From Terriglobia bacterium (lineage in GTDB: Bacteria; Acidobacteriota; Terriglobia; Terriglobales; Acidobacteriaceae), in the NCBI GenBank assembly GCA_020072815.1, contig JAIQGE010000024.1, forward strand, positions 1 to 60,308: a DNA stretch of 60,308 nt. The letters run 5' to 3'. Below, piece after piece: positions 25,890 to 35,751 of the stretch; position 1 is the stretch's first letter; each line of letters opens with the position of its first letter. The translations under genes were made by a program, and so were the position numbers. Below the pieces are notes generated by a model, which saw only the letters and a list, made by a program, of their open reading frames with translations, had not been told where the DNA came from and ran no database searches.

Positions 25890-26918
25890 ATGAAGATTAT
25901 AGGCTGTGATTTCCATCCGAGTTTCCAGCAAATTGCGATGGTCGACACAGAAACAGGAGAACACACGGGACGGAGGCTGACCCGGGAGGAAGCGGCTGAG
26001 TTCTACCGCGGACTCTCTGGCCCGGTGATCGTAGGCATGGAAGCCTGCGGCAACACGCTGTGGTTGGAGCGTCTGCTGGCCGAACTAGGCCATGAGCTGC
26101 GGATGGGCGATGCCGCCAAGATCCGGGCCATGGAGGTGCGCAAGCAGAAGACCGACCGACGCGACGCCGAGTTGTTGTTAACGCTGTTAGTCGAAGGCCG
26201 GTTTCCCCAGGTGTGGGTGCCGGGCCTGGAGCAGCGGGACACACGGCAACTGCTGCTGCATCGGCAAAAACTGGTGAGTGTGCGCCGGCAGATCAAGAAC
26301 CAACTGCAGCACCTGGCGCTGAACCAGGGAGTCCAGCAGAAGCGGAAGCTGTGGACGCAGAAAGGCCGCCAGCTGTTAGAGGAGTTGCCTTTGACGGGCT
26401 GGACGGCGCGGCGGCGTGCCGATGATCTGCAGCTGCTGGAGCAGTTGAATCGCAGCATCGCGGAACTGGATACGGCGGTCGAGCAGGCCGCGGCCCAGGA
26501 CGGGATCGCGCGACTGCTCCAGACCCATCCCGGAGTCGGACCGATCACGGCTCTGGCCTTTGGGTTGACGCTAGGCAGGGTCGACCGTTTTGCTCACAGC
26601 AAGCAAGTAGTCAGCTATCTGGGATTGAATCCAGCCGAGCACTCCAGCGGCGGCCGGCAACGGCTGGGGAGTATCAGCAAGCAAGGCAATCCCATGCTAC
26701 GCAGTTTGTTGGTGGAAGCGGGCCAGAGCGCGGCCCGTCTGGTTCCGGAATTAAAGCGCGCCTATCAGCGGCTCAAACACAGAAAGCATGCGGGAGTCGC
26801 CAAGGTCATGGTAGCGCGCAAACTGGCGGTGCGGCTGTACTGGATATGGCGAACACAACAGCCTTACTCCGCCACTCGCATGCAGGGTAGCCCGAGTCAT
26901 CTTGTGGGGGAAGGTTAA
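25890..26918 (+). CDS. IS110-family transposase
   Basis: This 342-residue DEDD recombinase is of the IS110/IS1111 family. The RuvC-like N-terminal domain has Asp7, Glu51, Asp89 and Asp92 in the expected order, the last two in KTDRRDAELL. The C-terminal Transposase_20 domain contains THPGVGPITALAF, then SYLGLNPAEHSSGGRQR with the family's serine region. The ATG at 25890 has GAAAGGAG upstream; an earlier in-frame ATG at 25848 is not favoured. The frame is intact, so the element may be active. Confidence 0.93.
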   Translation: MKIIGCDFHPSFQQIAMVDTETGEHTGRRLTREEAAEFYRGLSGPVIVGMEACGNTLWLERLLAELGHELRMGDAAKIRAMEVRKQKTDRRDAELLLTLLVEGRFPQVWVPGLEQRDTRQLLLHRQKLVSVRRQIKNQLQHLALNQGVQQKRKLWTQKGRQLLEELPLTGWTARRRADDLQLLEQLNRSIAELDTAVEQAAAQDGIARLLQTHPGVGPITALAFGLTLGRVDRFAHSKQVVSYLGLNPAEHSSGGRQRLGSISKQGNPMLRSLLVEAGQSAARLVPELKRAYQRLKHRKHAGVAKVMVARKLAVRLYWIWRTQQPYSATRMQGSPSHLVGEG

Positions 26919-27151
26919 CCCCGGTCGCTTGAATGGGCGCCCTGCCTCCCAGAAAAGTCTGGGAGTTCGAAGACAAGAATCATGGTCGGTGGAACTGACC
27001 GCATAGATGATTGGTGGAGCGTAACGCTTCCACCGGTGATTCACCAAGAAACGCGAGCCTTGGTCTTATGCAGAAAAAGCAATTCCCTCGAGAGCGAAAT
27101 GGCGCTTCTCTAACACCCGTGGCGTCGACGCTCTCGTTTACCCTTGACACC
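26919..27151 (+). ncRNA. Candidate bridge/seek RNA region of the IS
   Basis: This 233-base non-coding stretch lies between the transposase stop and the right inverted repeat. It is rich in hairpins. CTCCCAGA/TCTGGGAG closes on AAAG near 26946-26966. GGTGGAGCG pairs with CGCTTCCACC, with one bulge, near 27013-27034. IS1111-group elements encode the structured guide RNA for target choice in this position. RNA ends and guide loops cannot be set from sequence alone. Confidence 0.5.
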
Positions 27152-27366
27152 GCCGTCGTTGTTATAGACAAGATGACAATTTCATGGAATTGTTACTTCC
27201 AATCCGCGTCATCCGCGTTAATCAGCGGTAAGGTTTCTTCTCAGATCGGCGAAATCACTTCAGCTCCCTAAAATCCTCTTCCCTGAACTCCGTCATCGCT
27301 TTTGCGTCCGTCTTCGGTTGCGCACGGCGGAGGCGGAGAAAGCGTTGAATGCGATTCGCGCGCTCG

Positions 27367-29121
27367 CTACCATACTACGTACTTAAAGGTATCGCCGTCA
27401 GTGTTGGCCTTAATGAAGAATGAGTTCCGGACGCAATTGTCAATCAGCGGATTGTCCTGGCCTTCGCAAGCCTGCATGAGCGGATCGACGATCACCACTT
27501 TGAACGAGTGGCCATTGACCCAGCCGTTGTGTCCGATGAGGTTGATCGTGTCCGGATCCGCGGGCTGCCCGTTCTCATCAAATGGGCACGATCCGTCTTC
27601 GGCATACTGCGTCTTCATTCGCGCTGACAGCCAATAGCCGGCGGCGGGCAAGTTGAGATCAAGAAGATATACGCTGATGCTTCGGTGCTTGCCGACCCGG
27701 TCCACGTCGCTATTGCAATTGTTGACCTCAAGCTTGGCGTACCCCACCGGCGAGGGCGGCCCCGGCGGAGGCGGACCAGCCGGGCAGCGGAGAACGCCGT
27801 TGTAGTTCTCAATCCTTCCTGCGCAGGTCTGATAGTTTGCCAGGGTCGTAGGCAGCCAGTTCCCTTGCGGTGTTTCGCACAGGGCCTTGAGAACGGTCCC
27901 TGCCACCACAATGTTCCGGCAGCTCTTCAGGTAGGACCCTGCAGGCTCAGGTCCATTGCCTTTGGGGCAGGTCAGAAACCCGTGGATGTTGGCGATGTCG
28001 CCGGTGCATCCGCGCACGTCGAGGCTTGAGGTTTGCGCCAGGACTCGAGTGGAGCCGGTGACGCAGCTCGCCGTCAACGTAAAATCAGTCATTGCTATGT
28101 TGCTGCATGACTGGCGATACGACCCCTGTGGCGGAGGCTGGTTCCCAAACGTACACACCAGCGTTCCGCCGTGGTTCTCAATGGAGCCGGGCAGGCAATG
28201 GGAAAATTGCGTGAGTTGCGCCGTTGCCATGCCACCGCCGGCGGTCTTGCAATGGGCATTCACGGTGTCGCCGCTGACCCACATATCGCTACAAGTTTGC
28301 TGATAGGAACCGCCGGGCAGCGGTAATTTGTTGCACGTGAGCGCCCCGTTGAAATTGAAAATATCGCCCAAACACCACCCGAACATGTCAATGGCCCCGG
28401 GAAACCAGCCACCAGACCCATTCGGGCAAGACGCGTGCAGCACGGTCCCGTCAACCCATATGTCACGACAACTTCCCATGTAGGAACCGCGGGGTGTGGC
28501 GCCGCCGAGGTTGCAGTGGAGCTGTCCATCCTGGTTCTGGATATCGCCGCGGCATCGCGAGATGTCGGGGATCGTGCTTGAAACCCAGCCGCCATTGCGG
28601 TTCTGACAATTGGCGTGCAAGGTCTGGTTGTCGAGCCAGATATCACGACAGCTCGCAGTATAGGAACCGCCGGGTGGTGTTGCTCCGCGGTCGCACCGGA
28701 GCTGGCCTTCCTGGTTTTGGATGTCGCCGCGGCATTGCGAAATATTGGGCAGAACGCTGGTAATCCAGACGCCACCACGGTTCTGACAACTCGCGTGCAA
28801 CGTCCCGTTTTCCAGCCAGACATCACGGCAGCTTCTGGTGTAGGAGCCTCCAGGAGGGGCCGCGCCGCGATTGCATCTGAGTTGGCCATCTTGATTCTGA
28901 ATGTCGCCGATGCACTGGTGATAATTGGGTAGTGACGTATTGGGCCAGTTACCGCTGCGTGTGCGGCATTGAGCGGAGAGCGTGCCCCCGTTGGCGCTCA
29001 TGTTGCGGCAGCTCTGTTGATAAGACCCGCCCGGAAGATTGTCGGCCAGGCACTGCTGCGCGGCTACGGCCAGCAGGATTGCGATGAAAAAGGCAAAAAG
29101 CAGAATCGGGCTGCGGCGCAT
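27367..29121 (-). CDS. Secreted protein with seven cyanovirin-N-type half repeats
   Basis: This 584-residue protein has a signal peptide (1-26). Seven units of about 60 residues begin near residues 31, 91, 151, 211, 270, 332 and 394. The consensus opens GGSYxxSCRDIW, continues TLxAxCxNxxGxW, and ends CxGDIxNxxGxLxC. This matches one half of the cyanovirin-N homology (CVNH) fold, a mannose-binding lectin normally built of two such halves in about 100 residues. Each unit holds four cysteines, so two disulfides per unit are likely. After a proline-rich linker (449-459), an unassigned domain of about 125 residues closes the protein. The start is ATG 29121 after AAGGAGAG. It lies downstream of ligA but is probably transcribed on its own. 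Glycan binding at the cell surface is inferred. Confidence 0.82.
   Translation of the reverse strand: MRRSPILLFAFFIAILLAVAAQQCLADNLPGGSYQQSCRNMSANGGTLSAQCRTRSGNWPNTSLPNYHQCIGDIQNQDGQLRCNRGAAPPGGSYTRSCRDVWLENGTLHASCQNRGGVWITSVLPNISQCRGDIQNQEGQLRCDRGATPPGGSYTASCRDIWLDNQTLHANCQNRNGGWVSSTIPDISRCRGDIQNQDGQLHCNLGGATPRGSYMGSCRDIWVDGTVLHASCPNGSGGWFPGAIDMFGWCLGDIFNFNGALTCNKLPLPGGSYQQTCSDMWVSGDTVNAHCKTAGGGMATAQLTQFSHCLPGSIENHGGTLVCTFGNQPPPQGSYRQSCSNIAMTDFTLTASCVTGSTRVLAQTSSLDVRGCTGDIANIHGFLTCPKGNGPEPAGSYLKSCRNIVVAGTVLKALCETPQGNWLPTTLANYQTCAGRIENYNGVLRCPAGPPPPGPPSPVGYAKLEVNNCNSDVDRVGKHRSISVYLLDLNLPAAGYWLSARMKTQYAEDGSCPFDENGQPADPDTINLIGHNGWVNGHSFKVVIVDPLMQACEGQDNPLIDNCVRNSFFIKANTDGDTFKYVVW
27781..29031 (-). 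repeat. Seven tandem coding repeats of about 180 bases
   Basis: These are the DNA copies of the CVNH-type units. Units 1 to 4 keep an exact 60-codon period, and units 2 to 4 are the most alike, suggesting recent duplication. Units 5 to 7 are diverged in sequence and spacing. Confidence 0.85.
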
Positions 29122-29217
29122 CTAGCTCTCCTTTTTTTTGACCCATCTCCGGACCGCTTCAGGATTTGCGAAGCTGGCCGGCGCCAGTGGCGATTGTACG
29201 CTCCTGGAGTGGAACGC

Positions 29218-31263
<2,046 letters not shown>

Positions 31264-31365
31264 TTATATTGTCTGCGCGCTTTCCATGGCGTACAGCTTG
31301 TTTGCGATACTGTCCAGCAGCTTGAAGCGTTGCAGCAAGGAATCGGCGAAGAAGCGAAGTCCCAA

Positions 31366-31462
31366 AACCTTTTGAAACACGGAGGGAAGGAGGACGCGGA
31401 GGAAATTAGAATCGCGTACAAAATCCTCCGCTGCCTCCGTTCCTCCGTGTTTCAAGACTTTT
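31366..31462. repeat. Intergenic palindrome (GAAACACGGAGG family, copy 1)
   Basis: The left arm has GAAACACGGAGG at 31374-31385; the right arm has CCTCCGTGTTTC near 31442-31453. Flanking GGAGGA/TCCTCC words extend the pairing. It lies in the promoter gap between divergent ligA and the lipid kinase gene. A close copy is at 32443-32546 and a half copy lies near 45333-45360. Confidence 0.8.
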
Positions 31463-31473
31463 AAGCGACAGGC

Positions 31474-32403
31474 ATGCAGAAAATATTTCTTCTCTACAAC
31501 CCGGCGTCCGGCACCCGGCGCGAAGCCCGCACCCAGCAGATCGTCAAGATCGCTGAAGTCTTTCGCTCCGCCGGCGTTGAGCTGGAAACCTGCGCCACCG
31601 CCCACGCCGGCAGCGCCACAGCGCAAGCGCAGACCGCCGCGGCTGGCGGGTTTGACACCATCATCGTATGCGGTGGCGACGGCACCGTGAATGAAGCCAT
31701 GAACGGCCTGGTGGTCAGCGGTTCGCAGGCCGCGCTGGGCGTGGTCCCTTTGGGCAGCGGCAACCTGCTGGCCACCGACCTGCGTCTCCCAACCAACCCC
31801 GTGGCCGCGGCGAATGCTCTTCTCCGTTACACTCCGCGCGAAATTCATCCCGGATTTATTACTTCGCAGAGCAAGAACGGCACGCAGCGGCGCAACTTTA
31901 TTGTCGCCGCCGGCGTGGGCGCAGACGCCGAACTCATGTACCGCACCGCCGTGGAGTCCAAGCAGCGCTTCGGCCGCATGGCGTACTTCATGGAGATGGC
32001 GCGCATGACCCGCTACGGCAAGTTCCCCATGTTCCACGTGGAATGGCAGGACGAAAGCGGCCAGACGCTGCACGACGAAGTCTCCCTGGTGATGGCCATC
32101 CGAGCCACCAGGTTTCCTGGCCTGCTGCGCTTCGTGAACCTGGAATCGGCCATCACTCGCGACGATTTCCGCCTGCTGCTCTTCCGCACCAACAAAGTCC
32201 GCCACTTCCTCAACTATTTTTACAGCGTGGCCAGCGGACGCAACTGGAACGTTCCTCAGGTGACCGTGGTGTTCTCCCGCCGGGTCCGGTGCAGCAGTCC
32301 CATGGCGAACGATATCCACTGCGAAGCCGACGGCGAATCGCTCGGACGCCTTCCCGTGGAAGTCGGCATTGAAGAGAAGACTTTCAGGTTGTTGATGCCG
32401 TGA
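31474..32403 (+). CDS. Diacylglycerol kinase-family lipid kinase
   Basis: This 309-residue protein of the DAGK_cat family (YegS/DgkB-like) phosphorylates lipid or sphingoid substrates using ATP. The nucleotide-binding motif GGDGTVNEAMNG is at residues 67-78, and PLGSGNLLATDL follows in the expected place. The C-terminal beta-sandwich domain is complete. The start is ATG 31474, directly after the palindromic repeat, with a weak Shine-Dalgarno. The exact substrate is not predictable. Confidence 0.9.
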   Translation: MQKIFLLYNPASGTRREARTQQIVKIAEVFRSAGVELETCATAHAGSATAQAQTAAAGGFDTIIVCGGDGTVNEAMNGLVVSGSQAALGVVPLGSGNLLATDLRLPTNPVAAANALLRYTPREIHPGFITSQSKNGTQRRNFIVAAGVGADAELMYRTAVESKQRFGRMAYFMEMARMTRYGKFPMFHVEWQDESGQTLHDEVSLVMAIRATRFPGLLRFVNLESAITRDDFRLLLFRTNKVRHFLNYFYSVASGRNWNVPQVTVVFSRRVRCSSPMANDIHCEADGESLGRLPVEVGIEEKTFRLLMP

Positions 32404-32406
32404 GGG

Positions 32407-32593
32407 AGCAAATAGCAGCTAGCAAATAGCAGTCAGCAAAATCCAAGACCTTTGAAACACGGAGGAACTGAGGTAGCGGAGGATTTTGGAGGAAGATTTC
32501 ACAATCCTCCGTTTCCTCCCTTCCTCCGTGTTTCAAAGATTTTTGGATTTTTGGATGGCTTGCTGAATGCTGATTGCTGATTGCTGACTGCTC
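32407..32593. repeat. Composite palindrome: one repeat family nested in another
   Basis: Outer arms of the AGCAAATAGCAG / CTGATTGCTGA type lie at about 32407-32440 and 32555-32593. They enclose a complete GAAACACGGAGG-type palindrome at 32443-32546. The nesting indicates that one repeat inserted into the other, or that both spread as a composite. It fills the gap between the lipid kinase and the next gene. Confidence 0.8.
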
Positions 32594-32601
32594 TGAATAC
32601 A

Positions 32602-33699
32602 ATGTCGGATTCACCCCGGAGGCTAAAGCAACTGGACCCTCTCACCCACATCCTCACCGGAGCCTGTCTCAGCCGCGCCGGCCTGAACCGCACGACCGGT
32701 TTGGCCACGCTCACGCTGGTCCTGGCCGCCGAGGCCCCGGACGTGGACATCCTCAGCGTCTTCGGCGGCTCGGTCTCTTACTTTCAGCATCACCGCGGTT
32801 TCACCCACACGCTGCTCGGCGCGCCCTTTGTCGCCGGGCTTGCACTGGCCATCGCCTATGGCATCCATCGCCTGCTGCGGCTTCGCGGCGGCGGAACCAA
32901 GGTTCCGGTCAAATGGAAACTGCTGTATCTTTACGCGCTGCTTGCCGTGCTGCTGCATATTCTGCAGGACTTCACCAACAGCTACGGCGTGCGGCCGTTT
33001 GCTCCATTCAACCCAAAGTGGTTTTCCTGGGACATCGTTTCTCTCATCGATCCGGTCATGCTGGCCGCGCTGTTTCTGGGGCTCGCCGTCCCCGGCATGC
33101 TGGGTCTGATCACCGATGAAGTGGGCGCCAAGAAGCAGCCTTTTCGCGGACGGGGCGGGGCCATCTTTGCCCTGGTCTGTCTTATCGCCGTGATCTTCGC
33201 GCGCGACCTGGGCCATCGCCGCGCGCTCACCGCTCTGCAATCGGTGAATTATCGCGGCGAGGACGCGCTGCGCATCTCCGCCTTCGCCCCGCGCATGAGC
33301 TTGAATCCGTTTGCCTGGAACGGCGTGGTTGAGACCCAGAACTTTTTCGGCGTGCTGCCGGTGAACTCTCATTCCGGAGAAATTGATTCGCAAGGCTCCA
33401 TGATGGTGTATTACAAGCCGGAGGAAACGCCGGTGACACTGGCCGCCAAGAAATCCAGGCTGGGCCGCGTCTTTCTCGACTGGGCGCAATACCCCGTGGT
33501 CGCCACCGAGCGCCTTCCCGGCGACGCTGGCTATCAAGTCCAGTTTGTTGATCTGCGTTTCACATCGCCGGACGCGGTTCGCGGGCAAGCGCCGCCCCTG
33601 GCCGGCTACCTGACGCTGGATCCGCGGCTCAACGTGCTGGACATGTCATTGGGCCGTCCGCTGGTCCGCGACAAGGGGCCCGCTGGAAGCCGTCCTTGA
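32602..33699 (+). CDS. YdjM-type membrane-bound metal-dependent hydrolase
   Basis: This 365-residue protein is of the PF04307 (YdjM/DUF457) family. The conserved N-terminal DPLTHILTGACLSRAG and the metal-binding HRGFTHTLLG and HILQDFTNSYG motifs are visible. Four to five membrane helices are predicted in the first 210 residues. A soluble C-terminal domain of about 150 residues follows. The family's substrate is not known. The start is ATG 32602; the seven upstream in-frame codons fall in repeat DNA. Confidence 0.85.
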   Translation: MSDSPRRLKQLDPLTHILTGACLSRAGLNRTTGLATLTLVLAAEAPDVDILSVFGGSVSYFQHHRGFTHTLLGAPFVAGLALAIAYGIHRLLRLRGGGTKVPVKWKLLYLYALLAVLLHILQDFTNSYGVRPFAPFNPKWFSWDIVSLIDPVMLAALFLGLAVPGMLGLITDEVGAKKQPFRGRGGAIFALVCLIAVIFARDLGHRRALTALQSVNYRGEDALRISAFAPRMSLNPFAWNGVVETQNFFGVLPVNSHSGEIDSQGSMMVYYKPEETPVTLAAKKSRLGRVFLDWAQYPVVATERLPGDAGYQVQFVDLRFTSPDAVRGQAPPLAGYLTLDPRLNVLDMSLGRPLVRDKGPAGSRP

Positions 33700-33760
33700 C
33701 TGGGGTGCTTGACGCTGGACAGCCCAAGCCCTCAGAATACTTGCTGCTGAGGTGTCTCAA

Positions 33761-34300
33761 ATGCTCGCTTACCTGTTTGTGGTCATTGCCGTTGCCGTGC
33801 GCGCCCTGGCTGGTACAGGGACCTTTGCCACCCATGGATTTACTCCCGTGGGAGCGGCGCTTCTATTCTTCGGGTCGCGCATGCCGCGCAAACAGTTTTG
33901 GGCGCCGGTAGCGCTCTTGATAGCTTCTGATTTGTATCTGAATTTCAAGGTCTATCAGTTCCCCTTCACCTGGGACCAGACAGTGGTCTGGGCCTGGTAC
34001 GTGGGCGCGTGCTTCCTGGGAGTTCTGCTGCACAACCGGGTGAAGCCGCTTTATGTCGGAGGCGCTGCGCTGGGCAGCTCCGTCTCATTTTTTCTGATCA
34101 CCAACTTCGCGGTCTGGGCTGCCGGCTACATTGGTTATCCTAAGACCCTGGCGGGATTGGCCGCGTGCTACACGGCCGCCCTGCCGTTCTTCCGGCCGGG
34201 AGTTGTGTCTGACCTGATGTTCTCGGCAGTCTTCTTCGGATTGCCGGCGCTGGTGGCCTACGCCACTCGTTCGACAGATAGCGAAACCGCCCGGATCTGA
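33761..34300 (+). CDS. DUF6580-family membrane protein
   Basis: This 179-residue integral membrane protein has about five hydrophobic segments. The family block FLITNFAVWAAGYIGYPKT, then GLAACYTAALPFFRPGVVSDL, is intact. Members resemble small ECF-transporter S-type components and are called putative transport proteins; the substrate is unknown. The ATG at 33761 is preferred, with GAGGTG as ribosome site; that GAGGTG contains an alternative GTG start at 33752. Confidence 0.85.
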   Translation: MLAYLFVVIAVAVRALAGTGTFATHGFTPVGAALLFFGSRMPRKQFWAPVALLIASDLYLNFKVYQFPFTWDQTVVWAWYVGACFLGVLLHNRVKPLYVGGAALGSSVSFFLITNFAVWAAGYIGYPKTLAGLAACYTAALPFFRPGVVSDLMFSAVFFGLPALVAYATRSTDSETARI

Positions 34301-34578
34301 ACGCCGTTCACAGTCTTTCTTGCCCCACTCGTCTAGGCCGGTGGGGTGCGTCTCAACGTTAAAAAGTTTATTAGGTTTTTTAACCGCAGGCCCGTTCTCC
34401 GCGTGTCTCAGGGGCAGTTCTAATCTTTCCCGCCAAGCCTTCAAGTAATTTGTTTTCTTTGGGTTAGTTCATTTTGCCCCGTCCGCCGCCCATCCCCATC
34501 CAAATCACTGATTGGGGACAAAGCCCCATCCGAAGTACCATGCTCCTAACGATTTAAGCTTTGCAGGTTTGACGGACC

Positions 34579-35703
34579 ATGGAAAACAAAATTGATTTAA
34601 ACACAACTCCACTTATTGTGGTGTGGGAGACCACCACGCCACCCGCGAGCGAGCGCCCGCCGAGCCCGTTGGCGTCCTCAGAACTAACTGACCCCGAGGC
34701 GGAACAACTCATCCGCGAAATTGGGGAACTCGGTCCCCGCGTTTTTGTATTTACCGGAGACCCGCTCAAGCGGCCAGGAATCCTCAGTTTTGTTCGCTAC
34801 GCGGTTTCGTGCCACTTGCACCCCAACATGCTGATCACCGCCAGCCGGTCGCTGACCGGCAAAAGCATCGCGGCACTCAAGTCTGCAGGATTATCGCGGC
34901 TGGGTTTGACTCTGGATGGCTCCACGCCTGAGCTTCACGACAGCCGGTGCGGGATAGAAGGATCGTTTGATCGCACCCTCCAAGCCATCCAATGGGCCAC
35001 GGATTGTCACATCCCGGTGCAGATCCAGACTACGGCGACCCGGCAGAACTGGAATGACCTTGAAGGCATCGCTGCCATCCTGAAGAACTTCCGGCTGATC
35101 GCTTGGAGCGTCTCGTTCCCAGTGGCCGTGCCAGGCGAACAGGAGCAAGTGGAAGATGGGCCTTCGCCGGAGGAATTTGAAGAAATTTTTGCCCGGCTTT
35201 ACGCTCTGGCCCAGCAAGTGCCTTTCAAGATCAAGACGGTTGAAGCCCAGCACTACCGCCGCTTTGTGTTGCAGGAGCGGACCAAGGCCCGCAAGGTAAG
35301 CATAGAACACGCCGATAATATCTTTCGGGAAGAAGGCGTCCCCGGTGTGTTGCCCGTCAATGAAACCAGAGAATCGGTGTTCGTCACTAGTTCAGGGGAG
35401 GTTTTCGCCAGCAGTTGCATGCCGGTTTCCGCGGGCAACGTGCGTCACCAGAAGCTGGCGGAGATTTACCGGAACTCGCTGCTGTTCAAGTCCCTGCGCG
35501 ATCCTTCCTTGCTCACCGGCAAGTGCGGCCGCTGCGAGTTCAAGGAAATCTGCGGCGGCTCGCGCGCCCGCTCCTGGGCGATTGCCGGCGACATGTTTGG
35601 TGAGGACTCCTGCTGCGCCTACCTGCCCGGACAGCGCCCTCGAAGCAACGCCACCGTCGCTTCGGAACCTGACATCGCGGGAGAGCCGGCGGTTTCCGCT
35701 TAG
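34579..35703 (+). CDS. Radical-SAM/SPASM relative lacking the radical-SAM cysteines
   Basis: This 374-residue protein aligns by eye with radical-SAM/SPASM enzymes (TIGR04053-like): VVWE at the start, FTGDPLKRPGILSFVRYA, LTLDGSTPELHD and FDRTLQAIQWA. At the place of the CxxxCxxC [4Fe-4S]-SAM motif (about residues 18-34) the sequence is TTPPASERPPSPLASS, with no cysteine, so classic SAM cleavage is not expected. The C-terminal SPASM-type cysteines remain: 316, 319, 325, 345 and 346, in CGRCEFKEICGG and DSCC. I see no frameshift; no other frame restores the cysteines. It may be a scaffold, a peptide-binding partner or a non-radical enzyme. A 278-base leader precedes it, with one small GGGG/CCCC hairpin. 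Confidence 0.78.
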   Translation: MENKIDLNTTPLIVVWETTTPPASERPPSPLASSELTDPEAEQLIREIGELGPRVFVFTGDPLKRPGILSFVRYAVSCHLHPNMLITASRSLTGKSIAALKSAGLSRLGLTLDGSTPELHDSRCGIEGSFDRTLQAIQWATDCHIPVQIQTTATRQNWNDLEGIAAILKNFRLIAWSVSFPVAVPGEQEQVEDGPSPEEFEEIFARLYALAQQVPFKIKTVEAQHYRRFVLQERTKARKVSIEHADNIFREEGVPGVLPVNETRESVFVTSSGEVFASSCMPVSAGNVRHQKLAEIYRNSLLFKSLRDPSLLTGKCGRCEFKEICGGSRARSWAIAGDMFGEDSCCAYLPGQRPRSNATVASEPDIAGEPAVSA

Positions 35704-35722
35704 TCTTACGGATAAGCCTCCA

Positions 35723-35751
35723 GCCGGGACCAGCCGCAACGCGGTCCCGGC
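35723..35751. terminator. Hairpin between convergent genes
   Basis: GCCGGGACC (35723-35731) pairs with GGTCCCGGC (35743-35751). It lies between the radical-SAM relative and the VTT-family gene and may stop transcription from both sides. The T-run is weak, so efficiency is uncertain. Confidence 0.6.

Larger units (their letters stand above)
25813..27165 (+). mobile_element. IS110-family insertion sequence, IS1111-like layout
   Basis: The element is about 1.35 kb and bounded by 14-base perfect inverted repeats: ATAACAACGACGGC at 25813-25826 and its complement at 27152-27165. These may be sub-terminal, so the exact ends could lie a few bases outside. There is one transposase gene, a short 5' flank (about 64 bases) and a long 3' non-coding flank (233 bases). 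That layout and the presence of inverted repeats point to the IS1111 subgroup, whose guide RNA lies 3' of the transposase. It sits in the right arm of the palindrome at 25516-27180. Confidence 0.8.
25516..27180. repeat. Palindromic element interrupted by an insertion sequence
   Basis: The left arm begins at ATTGTCATCTT (25516-25526). Its exact complement AAGATGACAAT is at 27170-27180, beyond the insertion sequence. Inside, a perfect 21-base inverted repeat lies at 25559-25579 and 25757-25777. Further weaker arm matches lie at about 25527-25558 and 25778-25810. Removing the IS (25813-27165) restores one palindromic unit of about 310 bases with a GIY-YIG gene remnant in its centre. The rest of this spacer, 27181-27366, shows nothing recognisable. 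Confidence 0.75.

Noticed and set aside
34301-34578. A riboswitch before the radical-SAM relative
   Set aside because: Only a short GGGG-ACAAA-CCCC hairpin is visible; no known aptamer core is recognisable.
34579-35703. Frameshift as the cause of the missing radical-SAM cysteines
   Set aside because: Read in the other two frames, the region around codons 18-34 does not give a CxxxCxxC pattern, and the flanking family motifs stay in one frame.
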